From the NCBI GenBank assembly GCA_011620305.1, contig WOZL01000089.1:1-22049 (forward strand): 22,049 bases of DNA, in the 5' to 3' direction. Below the pieces are notes generated by a model. It worked only from the letters and a program-made list of their open reading frames with translations, did not search any database and was not told where the DNA came from. The stretch comes from Candidatus Dojkabacteria bacterium (lineage in GTDB: Bacteria > Patescibacteriota > Dojkabacteria > SC72). The stretch's first letter is position 1. Each line of letters opens with the position of its first letter. A program made the translations under genes and the position numbers. This document shows positions 1-8,122 of this stretch, one piece after another.

Positions 1-1
1 A

Positions 2-295
2 ATGGGGGTCAACAGTAGAAGTTTCCGGAATGCTCCATATATTGTCTCTGTAGCACCAGCATCTGTTAAAGTAGGGGAATTCTTACAATACAAAGTAAGG
101 GTTAGTGACCTTGATAGTAATGATGAGGAGATAAGTATTGTGTTAGAAGAAAGTCCTGATTGGATGTATATACAGGATGATATAGTGCAAGGGAGTCCTG
201 CAGAGTTAGGGACATATAAATATGTAGTAACAGTATCAGACGGTGTAAATTCTACATCTCAGATTAATTATATTTTGGTTGAAGCGAATGAATAG
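2..295 (+). CDS. Ig-like/cadherin-like surface protein, C-terminal end (5' partial)
   Basis: The frame is open at the left edge, so the ATG at base 2 is probably internal and this is the last ~97 residues of a larger protein. The visible part is one beta-sandwich repeat of the putative-Ig/cadherin-like kind: APYIVSVAPASVKVGE, then YKVRVSDLDSNDEE, a central DWMYI, and a closing YKYVVTVSDGVN. The same pattern (a D-x-D/E turn after the first strands, then a final V-x-DG strand) occurs around residues 158-259 of the surface protein at 8123-10087. The protein ends directly after the domain with no C-terminal membrane helix, so any anchor would have to be N-terminal, outside the window. Its TAG stop overlaps the start of the next gene by 8 bases, suggesting translational coupling. 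Function beyond a surface or adhesive module cannot be inferred. Confidence 0.7.
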   Translation: MGVNSRSFRNAPYIVSVAPASVKVGEFLQYKVRVSDLDSNDEEISIVLEESPDWMYIQDDIVQGSPAELGTYKYVVTVSDGVNSTSQINYILVEANE

Positions 296-680
296 GAATA
301 ATTTGGTTATAATTCTCTCTGTCGTGTTGCTCATGCTTGGAGTATCAACAGTTTTTGTTTTTAAGGCACGAGGTTCTAGTGAAAGAGAATTGGTATCAGG
401 TTGTGTACCGTATAATGTTTCAATTAGTAGAGGGGGTGAGTATCAAGCTGTAATTGAGTGGTCTACAGAAGAGGATTGTTTAAGCTATGTTATGTATGGT
501 GATGATAGGAATAATCTAGAGTATATTGCTATCGATCATCAAAAGATATCTGCAAAGAAACACAGGGTCGTTATAGATAAACTTCTACCTAGTCAGATAT
601 ACTACCTTTTGATTTACTCTGGTAAGAATAGTTATGGGAATAATGGGTTACCTTTATCTTTCTCTCTCTCTTCTCTCTAA
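288..680 (+). CDS. Small membrane-anchored FN3-like domain protein
   Basis: A 130-residue protein. I chose the ATG at 288 over an in-frame TTG nine bases upstream because ATG gives a clean N-in signal anchor: a short charged start (MNRNN), then a hydrophobic helix at about residues 5-26. The rest should be outside the membrane and looks like a single fibronectin-III / purple-acid-phosphatase-N-like sandwich. It has a strand with AVIEWSTEEDC, then SYVMYGDD, and later HRVVIDKLLPSQIYYLLIYSG, the typical 'H-x-V-x-x-x-x-L-x-P-x-x-x-Y' ending. The larger protein starting at 20785 has the same arrangement. Two cysteines (in SGCVP and EEDCL) could form a disulfide. The start overlaps the upstream stop by 8 bases, and the 3' end overlaps the convergent gene by 27 bases. 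Role unknown; probably a cell-surface binding module. Confidence 0.72.
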   Translation: MNRNNLVIILSVVLLMLGVSTVFVFKARGSSERELVSGCVPYNVSISRGGEYQAVIEWSTEEDCLSYVMYGDDRNNLEYIAIDHQKISAKKHRVVIDKLLPSQIYYLLIYSGKNSYGNNGLPLSFSLSSL

Positions 681-2399
681 TATCTTTTCCTCAAAATATT
701 TCTTAGGTTTAAAGACTTTGTAAGATGCCATTTCTGCATCTCTATATGGTCCTGAGTGTATTATCATATTTGCTAATTGTGTTCCTTGGTTGCTCTTGTA
801 AATTATTACTCCAATTAAGGTTATGAATAGTCCTGCAACTATTCTTCCTAGGGTTGTATCAAAGATGCCTGTTTGTGGTGTATTATCTACATCGATATTA
901 TCACAGTCTTGAGCAACTACTATTGTACTAGAAGCTCTTAAAGTTGATGGGTCTGCTGGTAGTTCAGTCGGTGTTACGATTACTTCGTTTAGGTTCTCTC
1001 CACTTAAAGCGTTTTCACCAATACTAGCTTCAAATGCAATTGTTATACTTCCTGAAGCTGGTATTGACCATGAGTTCTCTGGTTCCCATACAACTTCTTG
1101 TGAATCTCCTACTTGAGTTGTAGTAACAAATATTGAATCAGCTATAGCATTACCATCCAATGTAGAAGATTCAGCTATATAGCTAAAGCCAAGTGGTAAT
1201 TTGTCTTTAACTGACTCAATGGTGTTCGTATTTTCTCCACCATTTGTTATTGTTAATGTAAACTCCGTTCTATTATCCGGAGATACCCTCTCAACACAAC
1301 TCATGGATGATGTTTTGGTAACGGAAAACGCCGACTCTGTTGCTGGTTCTTCAACTATAGGTTCGTCATCTGCGTCAGGGTCTTTGCCTGTATCTACTGG
1401 CTCCTCTATGGTAATAGTTGTAGTAGCGGTGCCTAGACTTGTGTCATTTTGAAATACTTCAACTGTAACTTCAATCTCTCCTGTATAATTGTTCAATACA
1501 TCAAAAGACGAGCCTGAAAAGTTATTACTGTCATATAAATCTAGTTCGTCTATATTTATCTCACCACTTGTACTATTAACTTCAAATCCGTTGTTCATAG
1601 TAAGTGTTTGTCCTTCGAATGAAAATTCTAATCTACTTTCAGCTTCTTGATCTAGACCTCCTGCTTTAATAACGGTGGATTTGATTTTAGTAAGTCCATC
1701 AGAAGCTGTATAAGTGTCCATAGCTAAATTGCTTACACCTGCCTCAGCTGTTGTTGTAATCTCTATGAGTCTCTTACATAGTATTTCTGAACCTACAGTA
1801 TCTCCTGTATTATTCTCTGCTTGAGCTACTATGAGAAGAGTACTAGCATCTTCGTAATCTGATATTGAAATTGATGCAGTAGTTTCGTTTACACTGTCTG
1901 GTTCTGTAGGCACATTATTTATCAAAAACTTATGATTACTGTAATCTGCAGAATCAAAGGTTGCTGTTATTACTATCGGAACGTCTGGTGATATCTTACC
2001 TGTAACTATTAATCCATCCTCTGTTTTAACTTCCATGTTTGAACATTGTGTATTTTCAACAAAAGTTAGGGAGCATGTAAGGTAATCGTCTTGGTCACTA
2101 TTACTGTAAAGCATGTCTGTAGATAGCTCTGTAGTAGGGCATGAGGCGGAACACTCTCCTAGAAGTCCCTCTGAAGTGTTAAATTTGAATCCTCGTTTAG
2201 TATCTCCACAAGTCGTTGTGACTTCTGGGTCAATGTAGTAGCAGGCACAGGTTACAGTTTCTTCTTCTGTATTAAAGAAATCTCCCTCTCCTGTTAAGTA
2301 GAAGTAAACTGTAGCTCCTACTAAAACTAAGATTAATATCGCTAAGAAAGCAAAAAGGGCCTTGATTATATTTTTTGATTTTTTCTTCTGTTTATCCAT
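654..2399 (-). CDS. DUF11-like surface protein with TPQTG sorting-type motif
   Basis: A 581-residue envelope protein. A lysine-rich start (KQKKKSK) leads into an N-terminal helix at about residues 11-34. A cysteine-rich stretch follows (C51, C53, C64, C83, C87, C109, C119), then Ig-like beta segments to about 335 and an acidic linker near 336-352. A DUF11-like domain spans about 355-495 (FTLTITNGGENTN, then DKLPLGFSYI). Near the C terminus TPQTG at 507-511 is followed by a hydrophobic helix at about 517-534, resembling a sortase sorting signal (xPxTG). A sortase gene lies upstream in the same run of genes. Unlike classical sorting signals, about 47 residues follow the helix, ending in a charged tail (EKILERRERER). 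It is either a sortase substrate with an atypical tail or simply a two-TM protein. It follows holA after 61 bases, with a possible promoter between. Confidence 0.75.
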   Translation of the reverse strand: MDKQKKKSKNIIKALFAFLAILILVLVGATVYFYLTGEGDFFNTEEETVTCACYYIDPEVTTTCGDTKRGFKFNTSEGLLGECSASCPTTELSTDMLYSNSDQDDYLTCSLTFVENTQCSNMEVKTEDGLIVTGKISPDVPIVITATFDSADYSNHKFLINNVPTEPDSVNETTASISISDYEDASTLLIVAQAENNTGDTVGSEILCKRLIEITTTAEAGVSNLAMDTYTASDGLTKIKSTVIKAGGLDQEAESRLEFSFEGQTLTMNNGFEVNSTSGEINIDELDLYDSNNFSGSSFDVLNNYTGEIEVTVEVFQNDTSLGTATTTITIEEPVDTGKDPDADDEPIVEEPATESAFSVTKTSSMSCVERVSPDNRTEFTLTITNGGENTNTIESVKDKLPLGFSYIAESSTLDGNAIADSIFVTTTQVGDSQEVVWEPENSWSIPASGSITIAFEASIGENALSGENLNEVIVTPTELPADPSTLRASSTIVVAQDCDNIDVDNTPQTGIFDTTLGRIVAGLFITLIGVIIYKSNQGTQLANMIIHSGPYRDAEMASYKVFKPKKYFEEKILERRERER

Positions 2400-2430
2400 T
2401 AGGAGGCAGTTATATTACTCTACATGATAC

Positions 2431-2460
2431 AGTTTAAGTTAATATCGCGTATAATGTCAA
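2431..2460 (-). promoter_or_regulatory. Possible promoter for the DUF11-like surface gene
   Basis: On the minus strand a perfect TTGACA (2455-2460) abuts the holA stop codon. A TAAACT hexamer (2431-2436, 4 of 6 matches to TATAAT) lies 18 bases downstream. This would give a leader of about 24 bases before the ATG. The -35 is exact but the -10 is weak, so the call is tentative. No Shine-Dalgarno is visible; the bases before the ATG include CCTCC. Confidence 0.35.
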
Positions 2461-3381
2461 CTAAAGGATTAAGGTAAATAGTGATAGTCCAAGAATGGGG
2501 TCTATTCTTCCAGTTTTTATTTCATAATCTAAGTTTGCGAGTTTTTTGTATTGAGTTAAAATTCTTTTTCTATCTATATTTCTAACTGTTTTTGCTACTG
2601 GGTATATTGCAAATGGAGGGAGCTTAAGTATAGAGGCCATTTTTCTTTCATTTACTCCCTGATCAAGTAGATATTTTATCTGAATAGATATCCTTAAATT
2701 TCTAGCTATCATGGCTAATATATAGTGAGGGTCAACTTTGTATTCTAATAGTTTTTCTAATATCCTATTTATCTCTTTTTGGTCAGAGTTAGTTATACTA
2801 TCCATTAAAGCCCATATGTCTGTCTCAAGGGTATCTGCTACTACAGAATCAAGTATCTCTTTTTCAATCTTGCGTTCGTCTAGAAGCTGTAGTTTTGCTA
2901 GATTGTTTACAAATCTCTCTGGTTCATAGTTAGATCTTTGGGCTAGTAGCTGGAGAGTATCTCTTTCTAGGGAAAATGTGTAATTGGATATTTCATCTCT
3001 AGCCCATGTAATAAAGGTTCTTTTGTTGAGTTCTTTATACTCTTCTACAGCATTACTTTCTTTAAAGAATTTGTAATACTTTGTGTTACTTCTAATCTTT
3101 TGATCTTCCCAGATAAGGATAGATACTCTGTTTTGAGGTAGTATCTCAAGAAGATTGTTTAGTAGAGTTTCTTTATCTTTATTTCTGTATACTCTTTTTA
3201 AGAAATATACTCTTTGAGTAGAGAAAAGAGAGGGGGAATAGAGTTGGTCAATTATAGCTTCAGGTTTCTTACTTTCCGCATCTATGGATATGATTTCTGT
3301 ATCTTCAAAATCTTCGAGAGTGTTGTGTACTGCTCTTAAAGATAGATATTGGTTTTTTCCATGGTATAGTTTTTGAATCAT
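2461..3381 (-). CDS. holA: DNA polymerase III delta subunit (clamp loader)
   Basis: A 306-residue protein of the HolA family, near the usual 330-340 residues. Delta opens the beta sliding clamp within the clamp-loader complex and, unlike DnaX, has no ATP-binding P-loop; none is seen here. Recognisable parts are the N-terminal fold opening with QKLYHGKNQYLSL, the SLFSTQRVYFLKRV strand-helix, the central WALMDSITNSDQKE helix, and the collar-domain ending around KLANLDYEIKTGRIDPILGL, the best-conserved signature of the family. The start ATG overlaps the TGA stop of the LCP gene in an ATGA arrangement, so translation is probably coupled to it. No Shine-Dalgarno is evident. An N-terminally divergent sequence is normal for this subunit. 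Confidence 0.88.
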   Translation of the reverse strand: MIQKLYHGKNQYLSLRAVHNTLEDFEDTEIISIDAESKKPEAIIDQLYSPSLFSTQRVYFLKRVYRNKDKETLLNNLLEILPQNRVSILIWEDQKIRSNTKYYKFFKESNAVEEYKELNKRTFITWARDEISNYTFSLERDTLQLLAQRSNYEPERFVNNLAKLQLLDERKIEKEILDSVVADTLETDIWALMDSITNSDQKEINRILEKLLEYKVDPHYILAMIARNLRISIQIKYLLDQGVNERKMASILKLPPFAIYPVAKTVRNIDRKRILTQYKKLANLDYEIKTGRIDPILGLSLFTLIL

Positions 3382-4895
3382 TCTGTAACTGTGGAATCGC
3401 CATTTGAAACAATTTCCTTACCAAAAAGAATAGTAATATCTTCACCGTTTAATCGTGTTGTAATATATTCTGGTTGTTCTGTGGAGGTTGGATTGATATA
3501 TCGATTTATAGACTTAAGAGAGTGAGTAAATCCTTTGGTTGCATTTATGTAAGATATTGTTCCTTCTTTGTCACTGTAAAGGGTCCCTGTATAATATATT
3601 TTGAGATATGGGAGCTTTTTTGTAAGTTCTAGATACTTTTCTCTAGTCTCGTTGTATCCTAATCCTGTATTGTAAATTCTAATAGTAGGGTTTTCTTCAT
3701 AAAGTTTAGGACCTTGCCATACATGATTAATATATTCGTGAATATTATTGTAATTACCTAGGCCATCTATAGGGCCTATGGCATATGCTCCTGTGTTAAC
3801 CACATTTTGACTAGTAAGTAATTGTCCAGCTCCTGCACTAGGGTCTAAAACAAATGAATAAGTTTCTCCATTCTCTTGGAATTTCTTTAATTCTGTAATT
3901 CCTGCTTCTATATCATTTAATGTAAACTCTGAGATTTTTACATTGTTCTGTACTACATTAAACAGATTCATTAAAGATTGAGGATCTAGTAGAGAACTGG
4001 ATATTACTTTGTCTGTTACGGCAGTAAGTACGTTCTGTTGTCTTCTTGCTCTTGCAAAGTCTGTTCCTTCGTTGTTTTGCATAGAGTGTCTTGATCGAGA
4101 GTACTCTAGTGCAGTTTCTCCATCCATAACTTGTGGACCCTCTTGGAAACTAACGGTCTTGTATCCAATACCGTCTGGATATGCGTAGTCTGTGAATGAG
4201 TTCTCAACATTGACTTCAATACCTCCTAGGGTGTCTATTAATTCAACAAAACCTTTGTAACCAATCATTGCGTGATACTGTATTTCTTGACCAGTTACCT
4301 CTGTAACAACTTCTCTTAATCTTTCTAATCCTTTTCCTTCTCCCTTCTGCTCATAGGTAGAGTAAACAGAGTTAATTCTCTTATACCATTGACTTCCAAG
4401 ATCAATTTCTACATGTAAGTCTCTTGGTATAGACATTAGTATAATGTCGTTTGTTTTATGATTGTATGAAGCTAGGATTATTGAATCTGTATTCAGTAAA
4501 TTTCCTGTTTCTCTTGTATCTATACCTACTATGAGTGCATTGGTATATGTTCCTGTACTATCTGTTTTGAGCTCAGGAATCTCTCTTGATATTACATCAG
4601 AGGGCCTTAAATTTAGGCCTATCCGTATTCCTGCTTTATAAGTCTTATATACTAAATATCCTCCATATGAGAGAAATATAGTGAAAAGAACTGCTGCAAT
4701 TGTAAAGATAATTTTGGTTGCTTTTTTAACTTCATTGGTAGAATTGTCTTTTTTTTCTCTCTTTCTTAGTTCTGAGCTTCTTGTTGGATTTGAGGAAATT
4801 GTATGGGTGTTTTTATTTTCGCGATTTGATTTAAGACTTTGAGGTTTGCGAATTGTTGAATTGTTTATCTCAGAGTCATCAAGAGTTATTCTCAT
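3378..4895 (-). CDS. LytR-CpsA-Psr (LCP) family cell-envelope ligase
   Basis: A 505-residue membrane protein. LCP enzymes transfer glycopolymers from lipid carriers to peptidoglycan or similar acceptors outside the membrane. A charged, Ser/Asn-rich cytoplasmic segment (1-58) precedes one helix at about 59-83. The LCP domain then shows IVGID (122-126), NTDSIILAS (135-143), SIPRD (155-159), the LGGIEVNV strand, LEYSRSRH (263-270) and DFARARRQQNVL (279-290), with the conserved Arg/Asp residues that bind pyrophosphate and metal. From about residue 395 a LytR_C-like domain follows (TIRIYNTGLGY). It lies 12 bases after mltG and overlaps holA by ATGA. Both this enzyme and MltG act on the cell wall, so co-expression makes sense. 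Its TGA is the only TGA stop in the window. Confidence 0.92.
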   Translation of the reverse strand: MRITLDDSEINNSTIRKPQSLKSNRENKNTHTISSNPTRSSELRKREKKDNSTNEVKKATKIIFTIAAVLFTIFLSYGGYLVYKTYKAGIRIGLNLRPSDVISREIPELKTDSTGTYTNALIVGIDTRETGNLLNTDSIILASYNHKTNDIILMSIPRDLHVEIDLGSQWYKRINSVYSTYEQKGEGKGLERLREVVTEVTGQEIQYHAMIGYKGFVELIDTLGGIEVNVENSFTDYAYPDGIGYKTVSFQEGPQVMDGETALEYSRSRHSMQNNEGTDFARARRQQNVLTAVTDKVISSSLLDPQSLMNLFNVVQNNVKISEFTLNDIEAGITELKKFQENGETYSFVLDPSAGAGQLLTSQNVVNTGAYAIGPIDGLGNYNNIHEYINHVWQGPKLYEENPTIRIYNTGLGYNETREKYLELTKKLPYLKIYYTGTLYSDKEGTISYINATKGFTHSLKSINRYINPTSTEQPEYITTRLNGEDITILFGKEIVSNGDSTVTE

Positions 4896-4903
4896 GGCAG
4901 TTT

Positions 4904-4909
4904 ACCTCT
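4904..4909 (-). promoter_or_regulatory. Shine-Dalgarno site of the LCP gene
   Basis: AGAGGT on the minus strand lies eight bases before the LCP ATG and overlaps the TAG stop of mltG. It supports the chosen start. It is one of only two convincing Shine-Dalgarno sites in the window. Confidence 0.5.
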
Positions 4910-5918
4910 ATCTTAAATACTTGTTTACATTCTCATTATGCTCACTGAGAGTTGTAGCATAGTGAGCAGTTCCATCATCCTCATGGATATAGTAGTAGTA
5001 GCTATTAGGTTGAGGATTTCTAACAGCATTTATTGATTGTAGACCTGGATTACAAATTGGTGTAGGAGGCAGTCCCGGATACTTATAAGTATTGTATGGG
5101 TTATCGTCTTCTTTATCAACATCTGTTATCGTATGTGACCAATCTTTCTTGGGGTAAAGAAGTGTAGCGTCTACTTGAAGTAGCCATCCCTCTTTATATC
5201 TTCTTTGGAGGATATCTGCGATTATTGCTCTGTCAGTGCTGTTATATCCCTCTCTTTCTACAATTGATGCTAGTATGATATCTTCATAGCTATCTTCAGT
5301 ACCGACTTTTGATACAAATGTTTCCAGCATTTTAGTTAAAGCACTCTTAGTATCTGTTTCTATAGAGAATGCGTATTTGTCAGGGAAGATATATCCTTCT
5401 AAATCAATGACTTCGGGAGGTAGTCCAAATTGTGCAATATATGTACTATCTTCTGTTAGATTTAAAAATTCAGTTTTTGAGAAATTTATACTTTCATATG
5501 GGGAGAACTCCTCTGCTAAAATATCAGCTATTTCATCTTTTCTAAGTCCTTCAGGAATAGTTATCCATACATCTTGGCTATCTGCATGCTGTAGGGTTTC
5601 AACTATCTCAGTAATATTCAAGTTCTGTGGGATATTGTATGTACCTGCCTGTAGTTTAGAGCCTAAATCATTTAGTCGTAAATAAGCTTTAAGATATGTT
5701 GTCCAGTTCTCTTTAAGAACTCCTTTTTGTACTAATTCGTCGATAATGGTGTCTACTGCCTCTCCTTCATTTATGGTTATTACTACCTTATCAGAAGAGG
5801 AGCTATTTGGGGTTTCAATAATTTTATTATATTTCAGTTTAATAAAGACTCCTACAGCTATTACTGTTACCAGAGCAAAGAAAAAAATTCTAATTATTGA
5901 ACGAATATTTTTAAACAT
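4908..5918 (-). CDS. mltG: Endolytic peptidoglycan transglycosylase MltG (YceG-like)
   Basis: A 336-residue protein close to the family length (~340). MltG cleaves nascent glycan strands at the outer face of the membrane and helps set strand length. One N-terminal helix at about residues 8-28 anchors it. A LysM-like subdomain follows (VVITINEGEAVDTIIDELV). The catalytic YceG domain shows VWITIPEG (117-124), DLEGYIFPDKY (172-182), and ASIVERE (217-223) with the catalytic Glu in this element. It continues with LLQVDAT (246-252), and YNTYKYPGLPP at 275-285 followed by PICNPG. All landmarks of an active enzyme are present. It starts four bases after the ruvX stop and is followed by the LCP gene. 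alaS-ruvX-mltG is also a known order in Firmicutes. No Shine-Dalgarno is visible. Confidence 0.95.
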   Translation of the reverse strand: MFKNIRSIIRIFFFALVTVIAVGVFIKLKYNKIIETPNSSSSDKVVITINEGEAVDTIIDELVQKGVLKENWTTYLKAYLRLNDLGSKLQAGTYNIPQNLNITEIVETLQHADSQDVWITIPEGLRKDEIADILAEEFSPYESINFSKTEFLNLTEDSTYIAQFGLPPEVIDLEGYIFPDKYAFSIETDTKSALTKMLETFVSKVGTEDSYEDIILASIVEREGYNSTDRAIIADILQRRYKEGWLLQVDATLLYPKKDWSHTITDVDKEDDNPYNTYKYPGLPPTPICNPGLQSINAVRNPQPNSYYYYIHEDDGTAHYATTLSEHNENVNKYLR

Positions 5919-5922
5919 ATAT

Positions 5923-6351
5923 TTACGAGTTTGAATTTAAGAATTCCTGCAAAAACACTGCAGCAGCGACACTATCTATCTTATCTTTACTGCTTTTAAC
6001 AGTTTGCCTTGTGTATAGTAGCATATCTTGGGCAGTAACTGTAGAGTAACTTTCATCGTAATTTATTATAGGGAGATTAACGCCTTTTGTTAACAGTTCT
6101 TCGAACTTTTCAATCTTCTTTAAAGTCTTCTTGTGAGACACTTCAAAGATTTGTGGTTTACCTAAGAGGATAGTTTGTACCTTATTTCTTTCACAAATAT
6201 CAGCAATTTCTTCAATGATCTCTTTGTAACCTTTCTTCTTAGTAACATGAAGAACCTGTAAAGGTGTAGCTATTATACCTTTAAAATCAGATATTGCTAA
6301 TCCTATGTTTTTAGTTCCAAAATCAATTGCGAGGATAGGATATTGAATCAT
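5923..6351 (-). CDS. ruvX: RuvX/YqgF-family RNase H-like nuclease (putative Holliday junction resolvase / pre-16S rRNA nuclease)
   Basis: A 142-residue protein of normal family length. The family has an RNase H-like fold; members have been linked to Holliday junction resolution and to 16S rRNA 5'-end processing. Seen here are the first acidic strand AIDFGTKNIGLAISD (D10), the strand TILLGKP, the second acidic motif YDESYSTVTAQDML (E100) and the final DSVAAAVFLQEFL (D126). These are the three acidic positions expected for metal-dependent catalysis. It begins four bases after the alaS stop and ends four bases before mltG, so the three are almost certainly one transcript. The sequence alone does not distinguish the DNA role from the rRNA role. 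Confidence 0.92.
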   Translation of the reverse strand: MIQYPILAIDFGTKNIGLAISDFKGIIATPLQVLHVTKKKGYKEIIEEIADICERNKVQTILLGKPQIFEVSHKKTLKKIEKFEELLTKGVNLPIINYDESYSTVTAQDMLLYTRQTVKSSKDKIDSVAAAVFLQEFLNSNS

Positions 6352-6355
6352 ATTT

Positions 6356-8101
6356 CTATTCTAATATAGCTTTAATTCTTTTTATACCTGCACCGACATT
6401 TTCCTGTTTGATAATTTTGAATTTCCCTAGTTCAGAGGTGTTTTTTACATGTGGACCGTTACAGATTTCAGTTGAGAAAGGTTCATCTTCAGGACCAACA
6501 TAGTAGACTTTAACAATGTCTCCATATCTTTCAGTAAATGCAGCAAATGGGACAAGTTTAAGTGCATTCTCTTTCTTCATCTCCTTAAAGTTAATATCAT
6601 ATCTTTGTTTTATTGCATTATTTACTATCTTTTCAACTTGAGAAATCTGTTCATCTGTTAATTTCTTATCAGCAGGAAAGTCTAATCTTAGTCTTTCTGG
6701 TGTTATATTACTACCTTTCTGATATATATGCTCTCCTAATACTTTTTGTAATGCTGCTAGTAGTAGGTGAGTAGCAGTATGGTATTTAATAGACATTTCA
6801 GATGTGTCTGCTAGTCCACCTTTAAACATACCCGTAGAAGCACTTCTAGATTCTTCTCTATGTTCAATTTTAGCTTTCTCAAATCCTTCGGGATTAATTA
6901 ATTCCATACCTTTCTCTTTTAGTATCTCCTTAGTTATTTCAATAGGAAATCCATATGTTTCGTAGAGTGTAAAAGCATCTTCTCCTGTAAATTGTGATTT
7001 CTCTTGGAGGATTTCTTCTAATATTTTCAAACCGTTTTGAATAGTTTGATTAAATTTTTTCTCTTCATCGTCGATAATTTTTAATATATTTTCTTTCTGT
7101 TCTTCGAGTTTAGGATATATCTCTTTAAATTGGTTTATAGCAATCTCAGCTACTTCTCTTGTGAATTTTTTCTCAATATTTAATTTCTTACCGTGTCTAA
7201 TAGCTCTTCTTATTAATCTCCTTAAGACATATCCCTGTTTAGATTTGCCTGGAACTATTCCATCCATTACTATCCACGTAGCAGCTTTTATATGGTCAAC
7301 TATGATTCTCTCTGATTCTAGAATATGCTCATCATTAAGCTCTTGGACTTTTTCTAGTATTGGTTTATATATATCGGTCTCATAGATGCTATTTACCTCT
7401 TGGATTATAGCAACCAATCTGTCTAATCCTCCTCCGAAATCTACATTGTGTCTTCCTAAATCTTTGTATTCTCCATCTTCTAGTAGATATTGCATAAATA
7501 CATTATTACCAATCTCTACTAATTCCTTATCTGTTTTGTAGAATATTTCACTATCTGGTCCGCATGGTCCTCCAGATTCTAGTCCCCACCAGTTCTCTTC
7601 TTTTCCTCTTGGTTCAATTCTTTCTCCTTTACCTACTTTTGCTTCAATACCGTATCTCTCAAATATCTCTTTCCAAACAGATATAGATTCTTCATCTCTT
7701 GGGATAGTACTATCTCCTTGATAGACTGTTGCATATATTTTATCTATATCTAGACCTAACTTTTCAACGAAGAATGTAACTGTAAGATTGATAGCCTCTT
7801 TCTTAAAGTAATCGTTTAGAGACCAGTTGCCAAGCATCTCAAAAGCAGTGCAGTGGTAACTATCTCCCACAAAATCTATATCTCCAGTTCTTAGACATCT
7901 TTGGGAATTTACTAATCTCTTACCTTTTGGATGTTTAGCGCCTTTTAGAAATGGTACTAATGGAAACATACCTGCATTTACAAAAAGTACAGAAGGGTCA
8001 TCTTCTGGAACTAGTGGTGCACTAGGTATTTCTTCGTGGTTCTCATTTTTAAAAAATTGGATGTATTTCTCTCTTATATCCGTATATTTAAGCTTTGACA
8101 T
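6356..8101 (-). CDS. alaS: Alanyl-tRNA synthetase, short form ending after the editing domain
   Basis: A 581-residue enzyme that charges tRNA-Ala. The class II catalytic core shows VNAGMFPLVPFLKG (41-54), QRCLRTGDIDFVG (67-79), FEMLGNWSLNDYF (87-99), GGPCGPDSEIFY (177-188) and GGGLDRLVAI (223-232). The tRNA-recognition helical region has the GYVLRRLIRRAIRHGKKL block (290-307). The editing domain keeps its zinc ligands: HTATH (H441, H445) and CNGPH (C547, H551). The protein ends at RIKAILE, exactly where the editing domain finishes. The DHHA1/C-Ala region found in the ~870-residue E. coli enzyme is absent, which matches short AlaRS forms I associate with CPR bacteria. The first glycine after the zinc-binding Cys (usually CGGTH or CGGPH) is Asn here. 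A promoter-like element lies immediately upstream. Confidence 0.96.
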   Translation of the reverse strand: MSKLKYTDIREKYIQFFKNENHEEIPSAPLVPEDDPSVLFVNAGMFPLVPFLKGAKHPKGKRLVNSQRCLRTGDIDFVGDSYHCTAFEMLGNWSLNDYFKKEAINLTVTFFVEKLGLDIDKIYATVYQGDSTIPRDEESISVWKEIFERYGIEAKVGKGERIEPRGKEENWWGLESGGPCGPDSEIFYKTDKELVEIGNNVFMQYLLEDGEYKDLGRHNVDFGGGLDRLVAIIQEVNSIYETDIYKPILEKVQELNDEHILESERIIVDHIKAATWIVMDGIVPGKSKQGYVLRRLIRRAIRHGKKLNIEKKFTREVAEIAINQFKEIYPKLEEQKENILKIIDDEEKKFNQTIQNGLKILEEILQEKSQFTGEDAFTLYETYGFPIEITKEILKEKGMELINPEGFEKAKIEHREESRSASTGMFKGGLADTSEMSIKYHTATHLLLAALQKVLGEHIYQKGSNITPERLRLDFPADKKLTDEQISQVEKIVNNAIKQRYDINFKEMKKENALKLVPFAAFTERYGDIVKVYYVGPEDEPFSTEICNGPHVKNTSELGKFKIIKQENVGAGIKRIKAILE

Positions 8102-8108
8102 ATGCGTG

Positions 8109-8117
8109 ATTATACCA
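8109..8117 (-). promoter_or_regulatory. Extended -10 promoter of alaS, probably giving a leaderless mRNA
   Basis: The minus strand reads TGG-TATAAT, then seven bases (CACGCAT), then the alaS ATG. TGNTATAAT is the extended -10 consensus, and transcription usually starts about seven bases downstream, which puts +1 at or next to the A of the ATG. No good -35 is seen, as expected for an extended -10. The element fits in the 21-base gap after the preceding surface-protein gene. Confidence 0.65.
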
Positions 8118-8122
8118 GAAAT

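Noticed and set aside
1201..1452. Plus-strand frame antisense to the DUF11-like gene, and similar frames opposite alaS, nusA, infB, pnp, rsmE and others
   Set aside because: They are low-complexity shadows of well-supported genes, without recognisable domains or start signals.
2400..2407. CCTCC-containing sequence right before the ATG of the DUF11-like gene (minus strand)
   Set aside because: It resembles the anti-Shine-Dalgarno core, not an SD site. One occurrence is not enough to claim function.
3378..3380. UGA recoded as glycine or tryptophan
   Set aside because: All long genes are uninterrupted with standard stops, and Trp uses TGG. A recoded genome would show in-frame TGA within conserved proteins.
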